From Candidatus Crickella caballi (GTDB lineage Bacteria; Bacillota; Clostridia; Peptostreptococcales; Anaerovoracaceae): a DNA stretch of 64,000 nt. The notes beneath the pieces were generated by a model. That model was not told the origin of the DNA, searched no databases, and saw only the letters and a list, made by a program, of their open reading frames with translations. Both the position numbers and the translations under genes were made by a program. The DNA is taken from the NCBI GenBank assembly GCA_018064665.1, contig JAGHUV010000002.1, forward strand, positions 16,254-80,253. Direction: 5' to 3'. Below, in pieces: positions 8,359-16,457 of the stretch (the first letter of the stretch is position 1; the number at the start of each line of letters is the position of its first letter).

Positions 8359-9168
8359 ATGATAGGAGCAATGATAGGAGATATAGTTGGAAGCAGATTT
8401 GAGTGGAGCAGTTCGAAGAGCAAGGATTTTGAACTGTTTGCGTCCGGAGTGAGATTCACAGACGACACAGCTATGACGGTTGCTGTTGCGGAAGGAATTC
8501 TGCAGTCACTTGATACTGACGACGAGGAATATGTTCGTTCATGCATCAGGGAGCAGATGCGACTGTTTGGAAACAGATATCCCTACGCCGGATACGGCGG
8601 GCACTTCATAGAGTGGCTGGCTGACCCAGAAATGGGCGCATACGGATCCTACGGAAACGGTTCGGCAATGAGAGTCTCAAGTGCCGGCTGGCTGTTTGAT
8701 GATCCTTTTACAACAAGAAGATATGCACGTTTATCTGCCGAAGTAACTCACAATCACCCTGAAGGGCTGAAGGGTGCCGAGTCGGTTGCCATGGCAATTT
8801 TCTGGGCCAGAAAAGGCAAGGACAAAGCCTTCATCAGGGAGTATATAGAGACTGAATTCGGCTACGACCTGTCCGCCACTTGCGATGATATCAGACCGGA
8901 CTATTCATTTGATGTAAGCTGTCAGGGCTCTGTTCCGCAGTCAATCATTGCATTCCTTGAATCAGACTCATTTGAGGACGCTGTCAGAAATGCAATATCA
9001 TTAGGAGGGGATACTGATACTATGGGAGCAATGGCAGGCTCCATAGCAGAGGCATATTACGGAATTCCGGAGGATATTAAGGCAGCTGCATTGGATATTA
9101 TTCCGGAGGATATGCGGGAGGTAGTACGGAAGTTCGAAGCTGTAAAGGCAGAACGGGCAATTAAATAA
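8359..9168 (+). CDS. ADP-ribosylglycohydrolase (DraG/ARH family)
   Basis: A 269-residue all-helical hydrolase that would remove ADP-ribose from a modified protein, nucleic acid or small molecule. The metal-binding signature is complete: GAMIGDIVGSRFE at the start, FTDDTAMTVAVAE and, near the C terminus, LGGDTDTMGAMAGSIAEA. There is no signal peptide. GGTGAG lies six bases before ATG 8359. The preceding importer gene ends 78 bases upstream, so it may have its own promoter. No ADP-ribosyltransferase or macrodomain gene is nearby, and the target is unknown. The 3' end is followed at once by a 281-bp inverted-repeat element. Confidence 0.92.
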   Translation: MIGAMIGDIVGSRFEWSSSKSKDFELFASGVRFTDDTAMTVAVAEGILQSLDTDDEEYVRSCIREQMRLFGNRYPYAGYGGHFIEWLADPEMGAYGSYGNGSAMRVSSAGWLFDDPFTTRRYARLSAEVTHNHPEGLKGAESVAMAIFWARKGKDKAFIREYIETEFGYDLSATCDDIRPDYSFDVSCQGSVPQSIIAFLESDSFEDAVRNAISLGGDTDTMGAMAGSIAEAYYGIPEDIKAAALDIIPEDMREVVRKFEAVKAERAIK

Positions 9169-9175
9169 TGCCAAT

Positions 9176-9456
9176 GCCCTCACTTTTGGAACATGAAACC
9201 GTAAAACCGTTGAAAATAAAATGAAAAATTCCAATTGCTTCTTGCATGACCGCACTGAAGGCAGGCTCAAGTGAAGCATTTGAGAACCAAATTGGAATTA
9301 GAAACGCGCAAACCCTTGATATTACAAAATTTAATTCCAAAACAGCATTGCTGCTCATGACGATGATCCGAGACAGACTTGCTTTAGGTGCGGGAAATTG
9401 GAATTATTGGGCTAAAAATCAAGGCTTTCAGCGTTTCATGTTCCAAAAGTGAGGGC
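9176..9456. mobile_element. 281-bp inverted-repeat (MITE-like) element, copy 1
   Basis: The element starts GCCCTCACTTTTGGAACATG and ends with its exact reverse complement; the perfect terminal repeat is 24 bp (9176-9199 and 9433-9456). Inside, weaker inverted similarity extends to AATTCCAATT / AATTGGAATT, so the ends are about 66 bp of imperfect inverted repeat. It contains no convincing gene. A second copy of identical length, inverted relative to this one, lies at 50054-50334. No clear target duplication flanks it. It occupies the gene-free stretch after the ADP-ribosylglycohydrolase gene. Confidence 0.85.
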
Positions 9457-9535
9457 AAAGAGGTCGAAAGAGCGAGTAAGTCGCGAATTAACGCGATGAA
9501 AATAGGGATGGCCTCATTCTTTCAAGATACTAAGT

Positions 9536-9586
9536 GCTTCAGGATGACAATTCCTTCAAGATTACAATTGCTTCAAGACTACAATT
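9536..9586 (+). repeat. 17-bp tandem repeat, three copies
   Basis: Three consecutive 17-mers: GCTTCAGGATGACAATT, CCTTCAAGATTACAATT and GCTTCAAGACTACAATT. They lie between the 281-bp element and the hairpin near 9604-9642, a stretch that is absent beside the second element copy. No gene is seen between 9457 and 9688. Confidence 0.75.
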
Positions 9587-9603
9587 ACTAATAACTAAAA
9601 TAA

Positions 9604-9642
9604 GGCTGTCGCTTCTAAGGTTTATCCCCGGATGCGACAGTC
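9604..9642 (-). terminator. Hairpin downstream of the PTS EIIC gene
   Basis: GGCTGTCGC (9604-9612) pairs with GCGACAGTC (9634-9642). Read on the minus strand the stem is followed by TTATTTTAG, so it can end transcription of the minus-strand PTS gene that stops at 9689. A related hairpin sits beside the other 281-bp element at 49985-50028. Confidence 0.65.
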
Positions 9643-9688
9643 TTTATTAGACAGCTTTTATTATTATAAGCATTATTATAAGCAAATG

Positions 9689-10783
9689 TTACAGAGTCAG
9701 ATCTCCGTCCTTGACCCATCCCAGTTTGCGACATACTGCATTGATAAGCGGTGCGAGTATTGCAGGAAGCACGAAGCAAATCAGTATAAGTCCGAGCCAG
9801 TCTGTTCCTGTGATTGCACTCTTGGCTCCTGAAGCTATATCTGCAACCCATCCTGAGTAAACTCCGATCTGTCCTACCAGCCCGCAGGTGCCCATTCCGC
9901 TGGATACAGCGGCACCGTTCATCTTCATATGGAAGACACAGGTGGAAATTGGCCCGGTTATTGCAGCGGTAAGTGTAGGAGCGATCCAGATTCGAGGGTT
10001 CTTTACAATGTTACCCATCTGAAGCATTGATGTCCCGATACCCTGGGATACAAGTCCACCCCATTTATTTTCAGGGAATGACATAACGGCAAAGCCGACC
10101 ATCTGAGCGCAGCAGCCTGCGACAGCTGCACCGCCTGCCAGACCTGTAAGTCCGAGTGCTGCACATATTGCAGCAGAGCTGATAGGTAATGTCAGAGCCA
10201 TACCTATAATTACGGAAACGATGATGCCCATCATGAAAGGTCTGAGATCGGTAGCCCACATTACCAGGTCACCAACCTTCATTGCGGCTGCACCGAGTCC
10301 CGGTGCCCACCACGCGGCGAGAGCAACACCGACGCCGATTGTCACGGTCGGTGTAACAAGGAGGTCGATTCTGGTTTCACCTGCGACCATTTTGCCGATC
10401 TCAGCAGCGATAATTGCGATGAAGAGTACGGCAAGAGGTCCGCCTGCACCACCAAGTCCGTTAGCAGCAAAACCTACTGCTGCAAGGGAGAAAAGCACAT
10501 ATGGCGGTGCTTTAAGTGCATGGCCTATGGCAACTGCCATTGCCGGCCCTGTCATTGCAATAGCAAGACCGCCTATTGTGTATTCAACACCGTTAACCGT
10601 GCAGATGGATGAAGTCAGAAAAGCAATATTAAACTGCGTACCTATTGTGTTAATGATGGTTCCGATTAGAAGCGAACAGAAGAGTCCCTGTGCCATAGCT
10701 GAAAGAGCATCAATGCCGTAACGCTTGGCCGATACTTCAATGTTCTTTCTCTCGAGGAAAGACTTAACAGAATCCTTAGTCAT
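9689..10783 (-). CDS. PTS EIIC-type membrane permease (PfoR-like, EIIC_2 family)
   Basis: A 364-residue, glycine- and alanine-rich membrane protein with about nine hydrophobic segments. Sequence blocks such as AMTGPAMAVAIGHAL, GGAGGPLAVLFIA and MKMNGAAVSSGMGTCGLVGQ match the EIIC_2 family that includes the clostridial PfoR regulator-like permeases. No EIIA or EIIB domain is attached or adjacent, so it either uses enzymes encoded elsewhere or has a non-PTS transport or regulatory role. AAAGGA lies five bases before the ATG at 10783. It is divergent from mltG across a 124-base gap and is followed by a hairpin at 9604-9642. Confidence 0.85.
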   Translation of the reverse strand: MTKDSVKSFLERKNIEVSAKRYGIDALSAMAQGLFCSLLIGTIINTIGTQFNIAFLTSSICTVNGVEYTIGGLAIAMTGPAMAVAIGHALKAPPYVLFSLAAVGFAANGLGGAGGPLAVLFIAIIAAEIGKMVAGETRIDLLVTPTVTIGVGVALAAWWAPGLGAAAMKVGDLVMWATDLRPFMMGIIVSVIIGMALTLPISSAAICAALGLTGLAGGAAVAGCCAQMVGFAVMSFPENKWGGLVSQGIGTSMLQMGNIVKNPRIWIAPTLTAAITGPISTCVFHMKMNGAAVSSGMGTCGLVGQIGVYSGWVADIASGAKSAITGTDWLGLILICFVLPAILAPLINAVCRKLGWVKDGDLTL

Positions 10784-10907
10784 TTTAATCCTTTTACTTT
10801 ATAATATACGAGTAATAGAAATATGCTTATATCTCGGCGACTGATTGATGTCGCGTGTGTACGCTTGATTATAACATATACGATTACTAATTGTGAAAGA
10901 GGGAATT

Positions 10908-11972
10908 ATGTCCAGAGCAAAAAAGAAAAAATCAAATAAGTTATTACTTATAATTATTCTGGTGCTGGCGATACTTGTTGCAGGCGGCGGATATTATACA
11001 ATAGGAACAGGTGCGGTTGAGCCGGGCAATGACGAGATCGTTCTTGTTGAAATACCAAGCGGTACAGGTGCATATGGCATTCTGGATATTCTGAATGAGG
11101 CAGGTCTTATAAAGAATATGACATGTGCCAAGATCAACGCAAGAATCGGAGGATATAACAGCCTTCAGGCTAATACATATGAATTCAGCCAGGGTATGAC
11201 TCTTCGAGAGATCATGAAGGCTATCAACACAGGAGACTTCAATTATGTATCCAAGAAGTCGATTGTTATCAATGACGGACTGAGACTTGAGCAGGTTGCT
11301 TCGGCAATGGCGGCTGAACTCAATCTTAGCAAGGACGAGATAATGGCAAAATGGTCGGATAAGAGCTACGTTAAGGAGCTCATCAATGACTACTGGTTCT
11401 TAACAGACGATGTGCTGGACAAGGACGTCATGTATCCGCTTGAAGGATATCTGTATGCAGACACATATTTCCTGACAACACAGGATCCGTCAATCGACGA
11501 TCTTACAAGAATGTGCCTTGACAGAATGGATACCGAGCTGACAAAGCGCAAGTCAGAGATCGAGGCTTCGGGGTTCTCCGTTCATGAGTTCCTGACGCTG
11601 ACATCGATAGTAACCAAGGAATCAAGTGCAGACGATCAGGCCAAAGTTGCAGGCGTATTTATAAACCGTCTCGACCAGGGAATCTCCCTCGGAAGCGATG
11701 TAACCGTATGCTATATTTACCAGGAGGACAGAGTTGAGCTTAAGGTAAGCCAGCTCGAGAATGACAGCCCATACAATACGCGTAAATTCGCAGGACTTCC
11801 TCCGGGACCTATCAGCGCAGTTATAGGAGATGCAATGGATGCAGTTCTTCACTATGAGAAGTCCGATAACATCTTCTTCTTCGCAGACGAAGACGGAGTG
11901 GTTCATTACTATAAGACAGAAGCTGATTTTGAGCAGGGAATCGAAGACGAAGGACTGCTTAAGGACAACTAA
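10908..11972 (+). CDS. mltG: Endolytic murein transglycosylase MltG
   Basis: A 354-residue membrane-anchored lytic transglycosylase that cuts nascent glycan strands and helps set their length. A lysine-rich cytoplasmic tail and one membrane helix (about residues 12-32) precede the extracytoplasmic YceG domain. The catalytic glutamate lies in TKESSADDQAKVAGVFINRL and the family motif LGSDVTVCY follows; LPPGPISAVIGDAMDAVL is the usual C-terminal block. AGAGGG at 10898-10903 supports ATG 10908 rather than the upstream GTG at 10893. It is followed by a strong terminator, so it appears to be a single-gene unit at its 3' end. Confidence 0.95.
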   Translation: MSRAKKKKSNKLLLIIILVLAILVAGGGYYTIGTGAVEPGNDEIVLVEIPSGTGAYGILDILNEAGLIKNMTCAKINARIGGYNSLQANTYEFSQGMTLREIMKAINTGDFNYVSKKSIVINDGLRLEQVASAMAAELNLSKDEIMAKWSDKSYVKELINDYWFLTDDVLDKDVMYPLEGYLYADTYFLTTQDPSIDDLTRMCLDRMDTELTKRKSEIEASGFSVHEFLTLTSIVTKESSADDQAKVAGVFINRLDQGISLGSDVTVCYIYQEDRVELKVSQLENDSPYNTRKFAGLPPGPISAVIGDAMDAVLHYEKSDNIFFFADEDGVVHYYKTEADFEQGIEDEGLLKDN

Positions 11973-11983
11973 GATGAATGCAA

Positions 11984-12020
11984 CAGGTCAGACGGGCACT
12001 CCCGCTGGCCTGTTTATTTA
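11984..12020 (+). terminator. Intrinsic terminator of mltG
   Basis: CAGGTCAGACGGG pairs with CCCGCTGGCCTG (12 pairs, one bulged A) around the loop CACT, followed by TTTATTTA. It isolates mltG from the flavoprotein gene, whose -10 box begins four bases after this tail. Confidence 0.85.
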
Positions 12021-12023
12021 TGA

Positions 12024-12038
12024 TATAATGCGGGCATG
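12024..12038 (+). promoter_or_regulatory. -10 box placing transcription start at the ATG (leaderless)
   Basis: TATAAT at 12024-12029 is followed by exactly six bases (GCGGGC) and then ATG at 12036. Transcription would begin at or next to the A of the start codon, and there is no Shine-Dalgarno. The same arrangement precedes the genes at 17081 and 54660. Confidence 0.65.
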
Positions 12039-13118
12039 AGATATAACTATGCAATTATCGGTGGCGGTGCATCAGGGCTGATGCTGGCGGCACTGGTCGA
12101 TTTGAATAAATGCAAAGCAACAGGCGTGATTTATGAAGCCACTTCCGTACTCGGCTCCAAGATTCTTATGAGTGGCGGAGGAAGATGCAATATTACTCAT
12201 GACGGCTCAATTAAGGATTTCCTTCAGGCATACGGAGAAGCAGGCAAGTTCCTCAGGAAAAGTCTGTATAAGCACAACAATCTTGAGCTGATCAGATGGC
12301 TGGAGCAGGAGCTTCCGACTGTATCGGAGGAAGGAAGAGTGTTCCCTGCCGGCTTTAAAGCATCTGATGTGCTCAACTTCCTGCTGAAGAAGGTTAAGTC
12401 AAACGGATGGACCATACAGTCCGGATGCAAGATAGCGAGGCTCGAGGAAGTGGACGCAGATGATATCATCGTAGCCTGCGGAGGTATCACATATCCGGAA
12501 ACGGGCTCGGACGGATCCATGCTAAAGATTCTTGCGGAAATTGGTGTAAATATAGTGGAGCCAAGATCGGCTTTGGCACCTATAAAAATCAAAGACTATC
12601 CGTATTCGCAGCTGGCCGGAGTATCTGTGAAGGATGTTACTGTCAGCATTGAAGGATCGGGCAAAACGCATCGCTGCAGCGGAGATATACTGTTTACACA
12701 TAACGGCTTTTCAGGACCTGCAGTACTGAATATTTCAAAGTATGCAGCCCCGGGTGACAGGATAAGTATCAATTACAGAAAGCGACCGGAAGAGCTTCCT
12801 AAGAGGCTGTATAAGGCTATTGAAGAGCGTTCGCGCGGAGCGAGTGGAGACATAAGAACCAAGGCGCTGAGCAGAATGCTTGAGAACGATTTCTTTACTG
12901 TCGGGTCGGTAGACAGTCGCGGAATGGTTACGCACGGGGGCGTTGCTTTGTCTGAGATAAATCCTGCCACGATGGAGTTAAGGCCGCATCTGTATGCTAT
13001 CGGCGAAGTGATAGACGCGGATGGAATTACGGGTGGCTACAATTTGCAGATGTGCTATTCTACGGCAGCGACGGTTGCCGATACGATACTGAAAGCGAGA
13101 TCCGAGCAGGAGAGCTGA
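12036..13118 (+). CDS. FAD-dependent oxidoreductase, HI0933/BaiN-like flavoprotein
   Basis: A 360-residue flavoprotein. The N-terminal dinucleotide fold is clear (YAIIGGGASGLMLAALVD), followed by the family's LMSGGGRCNITH block, and the C-terminal FAD-contact stretch EVIDADGITGGYNLQ. Members are slightly longer (about 400 residues); some are linked to bile-acid or other reductions but most have no known substrate. Translation appears to start without a Shine-Dalgarno, directly at a predicted transcription start (TATAAT six bases upstream). A terminator separates it from mltG, and the acetyltransferase gene follows after 41 bases, perhaps co-transcribed. Confidence 0.9.
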   Translation: MRYNYAIIGGGASGLMLAALVDLNKCKATGVIYEATSVLGSKILMSGGGRCNITHDGSIKDFLQAYGEAGKFLRKSLYKHNNLELIRWLEQELPTVSEEGRVFPAGFKASDVLNFLLKKVKSNGWTIQSGCKIARLEEVDADDIIVACGGITYPETGSDGSMLKILAEIGVNIVEPRSALAPIKIKDYPYSQLAGVSVKDVTVSIEGSGKTHRCSGDILFTHNGFSGPAVLNISKYAAPGDRISINYRKRPEELPKRLYKAIEERSRGASGDIRTKALSRMLENDFFTVGSVDSRGMVTHGGVALSEINPATMELRPHLYAIGEVIDADGITGGYNLQMCYSTAATVADTILKARSEQES

Positions 13119-13159
13119 TGTATTGGTGAATATAAATTTAAGGAAAGGAAGGTGACGGT

Positions 13160-13720
13160 ATGATGGTTGAATTGCCATTCACACAGGAGCTTATGAACGG
13201 AAAAGGAGAATCGAGAACTGTTAACTTTCGTAAAGCAGGTCCGGAAGATCTGGGTGCTGTTATGAAGCTGCAGGAAGAGATCATGAATGCACTTCCTGAT
13301 AAGGACCTGTATGCACCTTATTCGAGAGAGGAGACTCAGGTACAGCTGGAGGAGGATGTTTGCTTCATTGCTGAGTGCGATGGCGAGGTTGCAGGCTTCA
13401 GCGTGCTCGTTCCTAACGATGCGGACAATCCGAGAAACTACGGAAAGCTTTTCAATTACGATCGCGAGCAGATGGCGGCAACTGCTTCTTTTGACCTCAC
13501 AATGGTAGCACCTAGGTTCAGAGGACTCGGAATACAGAGAGACTTCAACAAGCTTCGTACGGGAGTTGCATTAGAGATGGGAGCCAAGGAAGCGCTTACT
13601 ACTATTTCACCGGATAACCCATACAGCTACAGGAACTTCCTTGTGCTGAACTTCGATATCGTCGACACAAGAGAGCTGTACGGCGGCAAGAAGAGATATA
13701 TTCTCCGCAAAGAGTTCTAA
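13160..13720 (+). CDS. GNAT-family N-acetyltransferase
   Basis: A 186-residue single-domain acetyltransferase using acetyl-CoA. The acetyl-CoA loop is degenerate but recognisable in VAPRFRGLGIQRDFNKL (R/Q-x-x-G-x-G/A type), preceded by the strand ASFDLTMVAP and the earlier motif CDGEVAGFSVLV. The substrate is not recognisable. ATG 13160 and ATG 13163 are both possible; the purine-rich GGAAGGTGACGGT just before them does not decide. It follows the flavoprotein gene by 41 bases and is closed by a hairpin terminator at 13736-13770. Confidence 0.85.
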   Translation: MMVELPFTQELMNGKGESRTVNFRKAGPEDLGAVMKLQEEIMNALPDKDLYAPYSREETQVQLEEDVCFIAECDGEVAGFSVLVPNDADNPRNYGKLFNYDREQMAATASFDLTMVAPRFRGLGIQRDFNKLRTGVALEMGAKEALTTISPDNPYSYRNFLVLNFDIVDTRELYGGKKRYILRKEF

Positions 13721-13735
13721 TAATTATACGAGAAA

Positions 13736-13777
13736 CCTCTATTTCCTACCTTGACAATAGGAAATAGAGGTGTTATT
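13736..13777 (+). terminator. Terminator hairpin overlapping the feo promoter
   Basis: CCTCTATTTCCT (13736-13747) and AGGAAATAGAGG (13759-13770) form a perfect 12-bp stem with an 11-base loop, followed by TGTTATT. The -35 box of the feo promoter, TTGACA, lies in the loop. Confidence 0.8.
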
Positions 13778-13779
13778 AT
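13751..13779 (+). promoter_or_regulatory. Consensus sigma-A promoter of feoAB
   Basis: TTGACA at 13751-13756, a 17-bp spacer and TATTAT at 13774-13779. Transcription would start near 13786, immediately before an inverted repeat that could be an operator, and 54 bases before feoA. Confidence 0.85.
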
Positions 13780-13786
13780 AATTAAC

Positions 13787-13806
13787 GAGTTAGAGATGAC
13801 TAACTC
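13787..13806. promoter_or_regulatory. Inverted repeat at the feo transcription start, candidate operator
   Basis: GAGTTAG (13787-13793) and CTAACTC (13800-13806) are a perfect 7-bp inverted repeat with a six-base centre, placed right at the predicted +1. Position and symmetry suit a repressor site, probably metal-responsive (DtxR/MntR- or Fur-type); it does not match the classical Fur box by eye. Confidence 0.6.
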
Positions 13807-13839
13807 ATTGAAAAGACTGAAATTTCAAGGGGGTACAGG

Positions 13840-14061
13840 ATGAAAACGCTTAAGGATGCAAAAGTTGGTCAGACAGTAACTGTTAAGACGGTTCGCGGAG
13901 AAGGACCGACCAGAAGAAGACTGATGGACATGGGCATTACAAGAAATACAAAAATACTCATTCGCAAATTCGCACCTCTCGGCGACCCGGTGGAGCTCGC
14001 TTTGCGAGGATATGAGCTTACGATAAGGCTCAGTGAGGCAGAACTGATAGAGGTGGCATAG
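13840..14061 (+). CDS. feoA: Ferrous iron transport protein A
   Basis: A 73-residue SH3-like cytoplasmic protein, the usual size for FeoA. Family blocks GPTRRRLMDMGIT and FAPLGDPVELALRGYELTIRL are intact. FeoA assists the GTP-driven ferrous iron permease FeoB. Its ATG follows AAGGGGG nine bases upstream, and its stop codon directly abuts the start of feoB, so the two are coupled. Transcription probably comes from the consensus promoter at 13751-13779, with an inverted repeat at the start site as a likely iron- or metal-responsive control point. Confidence 0.95.
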   Translation: MKTLKDAKVGQTVTVKTVRGEGPTRRRLMDMGITRNTKILIRKFAPLGDPVELALRGYELTIRLSEAELIEVA

Positions 14062-16245
14062 ATGAAGATAGCACTTGCAGGAAACCCGAATTCGGGCAAA
14101 ACGACATTATTTAATGACTTAACGGGCTCAAACCAGTATGTTGGAAACTGGCCCGGCGTTACTGTTGAGAAGAAAGACGGTAAGCTAATCAATCGCCCGG
14201 AAATCATAATTCAGGATCTTCCGGGAATATACTCACTGTCACCGTATACTCTTGAGGAGGTTGTAACAAGAAAGTATCTCGTTGAAGAAAGACCTGATGC
14301 AATAATAAACATTATAGACGCAACATCGATAGAGAGATCACTTTACCTGACCACACAGCTTCTGGAGCTTGGCATTCCGGTTGTTATTGCTCTGAACATG
14401 ATGGATCTGGTTGAAAAGAACGGAGATACTATAGATATCGGGAAACTATCCAAAGAGCTTCGCTGCCCGATAGTACCGATTACAGCACTTCGCAAATGCG
14501 GATGCTTTGATGCAGCCAATGAAGCGATAGCGCTGGCACAGAGATATGAGCAGAAAGAGGCACCTCACATTTATAGCGGAGAGGTTGAACATGCTTTGGC
14601 ACATATTGAAGAGTCTATTGATGGACTGATTCCTGATAATGTACTGAGATGGTATGCGATAAAGCTGTTCGAGCGTGATCCAAGAGTCCTGGAAGAGCTG
14701 AAAGATAAGCTTCAGGGAGATCACACTAACAGACTCGAAGGTCATCCTAATGCGGACCATACTCATCCTACAGGTGAGGAGTTTGATCTGTGGGAGCACC
14801 TTGAAGAGCACATTAAAGAGTGTGAAGCTATAATGGATGAGGATTCCGAATCCGTCATAATAAATGAGCGATATGATTACGTTGAGAAGGCCTGCATGAA
14901 ATCTGTGCATAGAAAGCACAAAGCGGGCGAACTTACTACCTCGGATAAAATCGACCTTATCTTTACGCACAGAATATGGGCGCTTCCTATATTCGCTGCA
15001 GTAATGTTTCTCGTATATTACATTTCAATCACGCTGCTTGGAACAGCGGCAACAGACTGGACTAATGATGTTCTCTTCGGGACATGGATTCAGCCGGCGG
15101 TGGGACATCTGCTTGAGGGAATCGGTGCATCCTCATGGGTAATTTCCATGGTTGTAGACGGAATAATTGGAGGACTTGCGGCACCGATAGGCTTTGCACC
15201 GCAGATGGCAATAGTATTTCTGTTCCTGTCATTCCTTGAGGACTGCGGTTATATGTCGAGGGTTGCCTTCGTAATGGACAGAGCGTTCAGGAGATTCGGT
15301 CTTTCCGGCAAATCGTTCATACCGTTTCTCATCAGCTCGGGCTGCGGGGTTCCGGGAATCATGGGTACGAGGACGATCGAGAATGTTAAGGACCGCAGGA
15401 TGACTATGATTGTAACGACGATGATTCCTTGCGGAGCTAAGATGCCGATTATCGCGGCAATCGCCGGATACATCTCAGGTGGTTTATGGTGGCTTGCGCC
15501 GACAATGTATTTTGCAGGTATTGGAATGGTTATTGTAAGCTGCCTGATATTAAAGAAAACAAAGAAGTTCGCAGGTGAGCCAGCGCCGTTTGTAATGGAG
15601 CTTCCTAAATACCACATGCCGCTGGCTATGAATATGCTGAGACATACATGGGAGAGGGTGTGGGAGTTCCTGAAGAAAGCAGGAACGATACTCTTTATCT
15701 GCTGTGCTATCATGTGGTTCCTTTCAAACTTCGGATTCACAGCTTCCGGACTTGGTCCGGTGTCAGCAGCAGATTCGCTTATGGCTAAGCTCGGAGGATT
15801 TCTGTCCTGGCTGTTCATACCGCTAGGCTTTGGAAACTGGCAGGCTGTTGCAGCAAGCATCTCGGGCTTCGTTGCCAAAGAGGGCATAGTATCAACTATG
15901 GGCGTGCTTGCGGGAGTCAGCGCGGCCGATGCGGCAGGCGGATTTGCTTTTGCAGCATTTCTTCCGAACGCGATTGCTGCTGTTTCGTTTCTGATCTTCA
16001 ATCTGTTTGATTCGCCTTGCTTTGCGGCGATTACGACGATGGCGCAGGAAATGGGAGACCGCAAATACTTCTGGTTCGCAATCGGATTCCAGAATCTTAT
16101 GGGGTACAGTGCTGCACTGATTGTGTATCAGGTGATAGGTCTGTTTACAGGAACTGTACCGTTCACATGGATGACAATTCTTGGATTTGCTGCACTTGCA
16201 GGCATCATTTACCTAATCGCGCGTCCGACACCTAAGGAGAAATAA
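14062..16245 (+). CDS. feoB: Ferrous iron transport protein B
   Basis: A 727-residue inner-membrane ferrous iron transporter with an N-terminal G-protein domain. G1 is GNPNSGKTTLFND, G3 DLPGIYSL and G4 NMMD; a helical guanine-dissociation-inhibitor-like stretch and a His-rich linker (about residues 220-240, with HTNRLEGHPNADHTHPT) follow. The membrane part, from about residue 300, contains both Gate regions, including SSGCGVPGIMGTRTI and the later C-containing stretch SPCFAAI. Length is typical. feoA abuts upstream and the stop codon overlaps the ATG of the Cys-rich peptide by one base. It imports Fe(II) under the anoxic conditions expected for this organism. Confidence 0.97.
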   Translation: MKIALAGNPNSGKTTLFNDLTGSNQYVGNWPGVTVEKKDGKLINRPEIIIQDLPGIYSLSPYTLEEVVTRKYLVEERPDAIINIIDATSIERSLYLTTQLLELGIPVVIALNMMDLVEKNGDTIDIGKLSKELRCPIVPITALRKCGCFDAANEAIALAQRYEQKEAPHIYSGEVEHALAHIEESIDGLIPDNVLRWYAIKLFERDPRVLEELKDKLQGDHTNRLEGHPNADHTHPTGEEFDLWEHLEEHIKECEAIMDEDSESVIINERYDYVEKACMKSVHRKHKAGELTTSDKIDLIFTHRIWALPIFAAVMFLVYYISITLLGTAATDWTNDVLFGTWIQPAVGHLLEGIGASSWVISMVVDGIIGGLAAPIGFAPQMAIVFLFLSFLEDCGYMSRVAFVMDRAFRRFGLSGKSFIPFLISSGCGVPGIMGTRTIENVKDRRMTMIVTTMIPCGAKMPIIAAIAGYISGGLWWLAPTMYFAGIGMVIVSCLILKKTKKFAGEPAPFVMELPKYHMPLAMNMLRHTWERVWEFLKKAGTILFICCAIMWFLSNFGFTASGLGPVSAADSLMAKLGGFLSWLFIPLGFGNWQAVAASISGFVAKEGIVSTMGVLAGVSAADAAGGFAFAAFLPNAIAAVSFLIFNLFDSPCFAAITTMAQEMGDRKYFWFAIGFQNLMGYSAALIVYQVIGLFTGTVPFTWMTILGFAALAGIIYLIARPTPKEK

Positions 16246-16457
16246 TGAATTTAAAGTTAGCAGATACAGTTGTAATAGCGATACTTGCAATCCTGCTATT
16301 TATAGCGGTAAGAGTTATTGTACGCAATAAAAAAGCCGGCAGGAATTCCTGCGGCTGTGGTTGCTGCAGCTCATGCTCAGGATGCAAGAATGCGAATTCT
16401 TTCGATAAGACTTTCGGTAGGGACGAGTTTTCTGAAGACAGCCTTTCCGAGAAATAG
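16245..16457 (+). CDS. FeoB-associated Cys-rich membrane protein
   Basis: A 70-residue peptide with one N-terminal membrane helix (about residues 8-26), a basic turn and a cysteine cluster CGCGCCSSCSGC, then a charged tail. This is the layout of the FeoB-associated Cys-rich membrane proteins found at the end of many Firmicutes feo operons; they are thought to assist FeoB, perhaps by iron or redox sensing, but the function is not proven. Its ATG overlaps the feoB stop (TAATG). Its 3' end overlaps the convergent Lit-like gene by 81 bases. Confidence 0.9.
   Translation: MNLKLADTVVIAILAILLFIAVRVIVRNKKAGRNSCGCGCCSSCSGCKNANSFDKTFGRDEFSEDSLSEK

Noticed and set aside
9246-9452. 68-codon frame inside the first 281-bp element
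   Set aside because: I see no counterpart in the second copy, so the element is treated as noncoding.
15249-16064. 271-codon minus-strand frame opposite feoB
   Set aside because: No ribosome binding site or family features; feoB on the other strand is intact.
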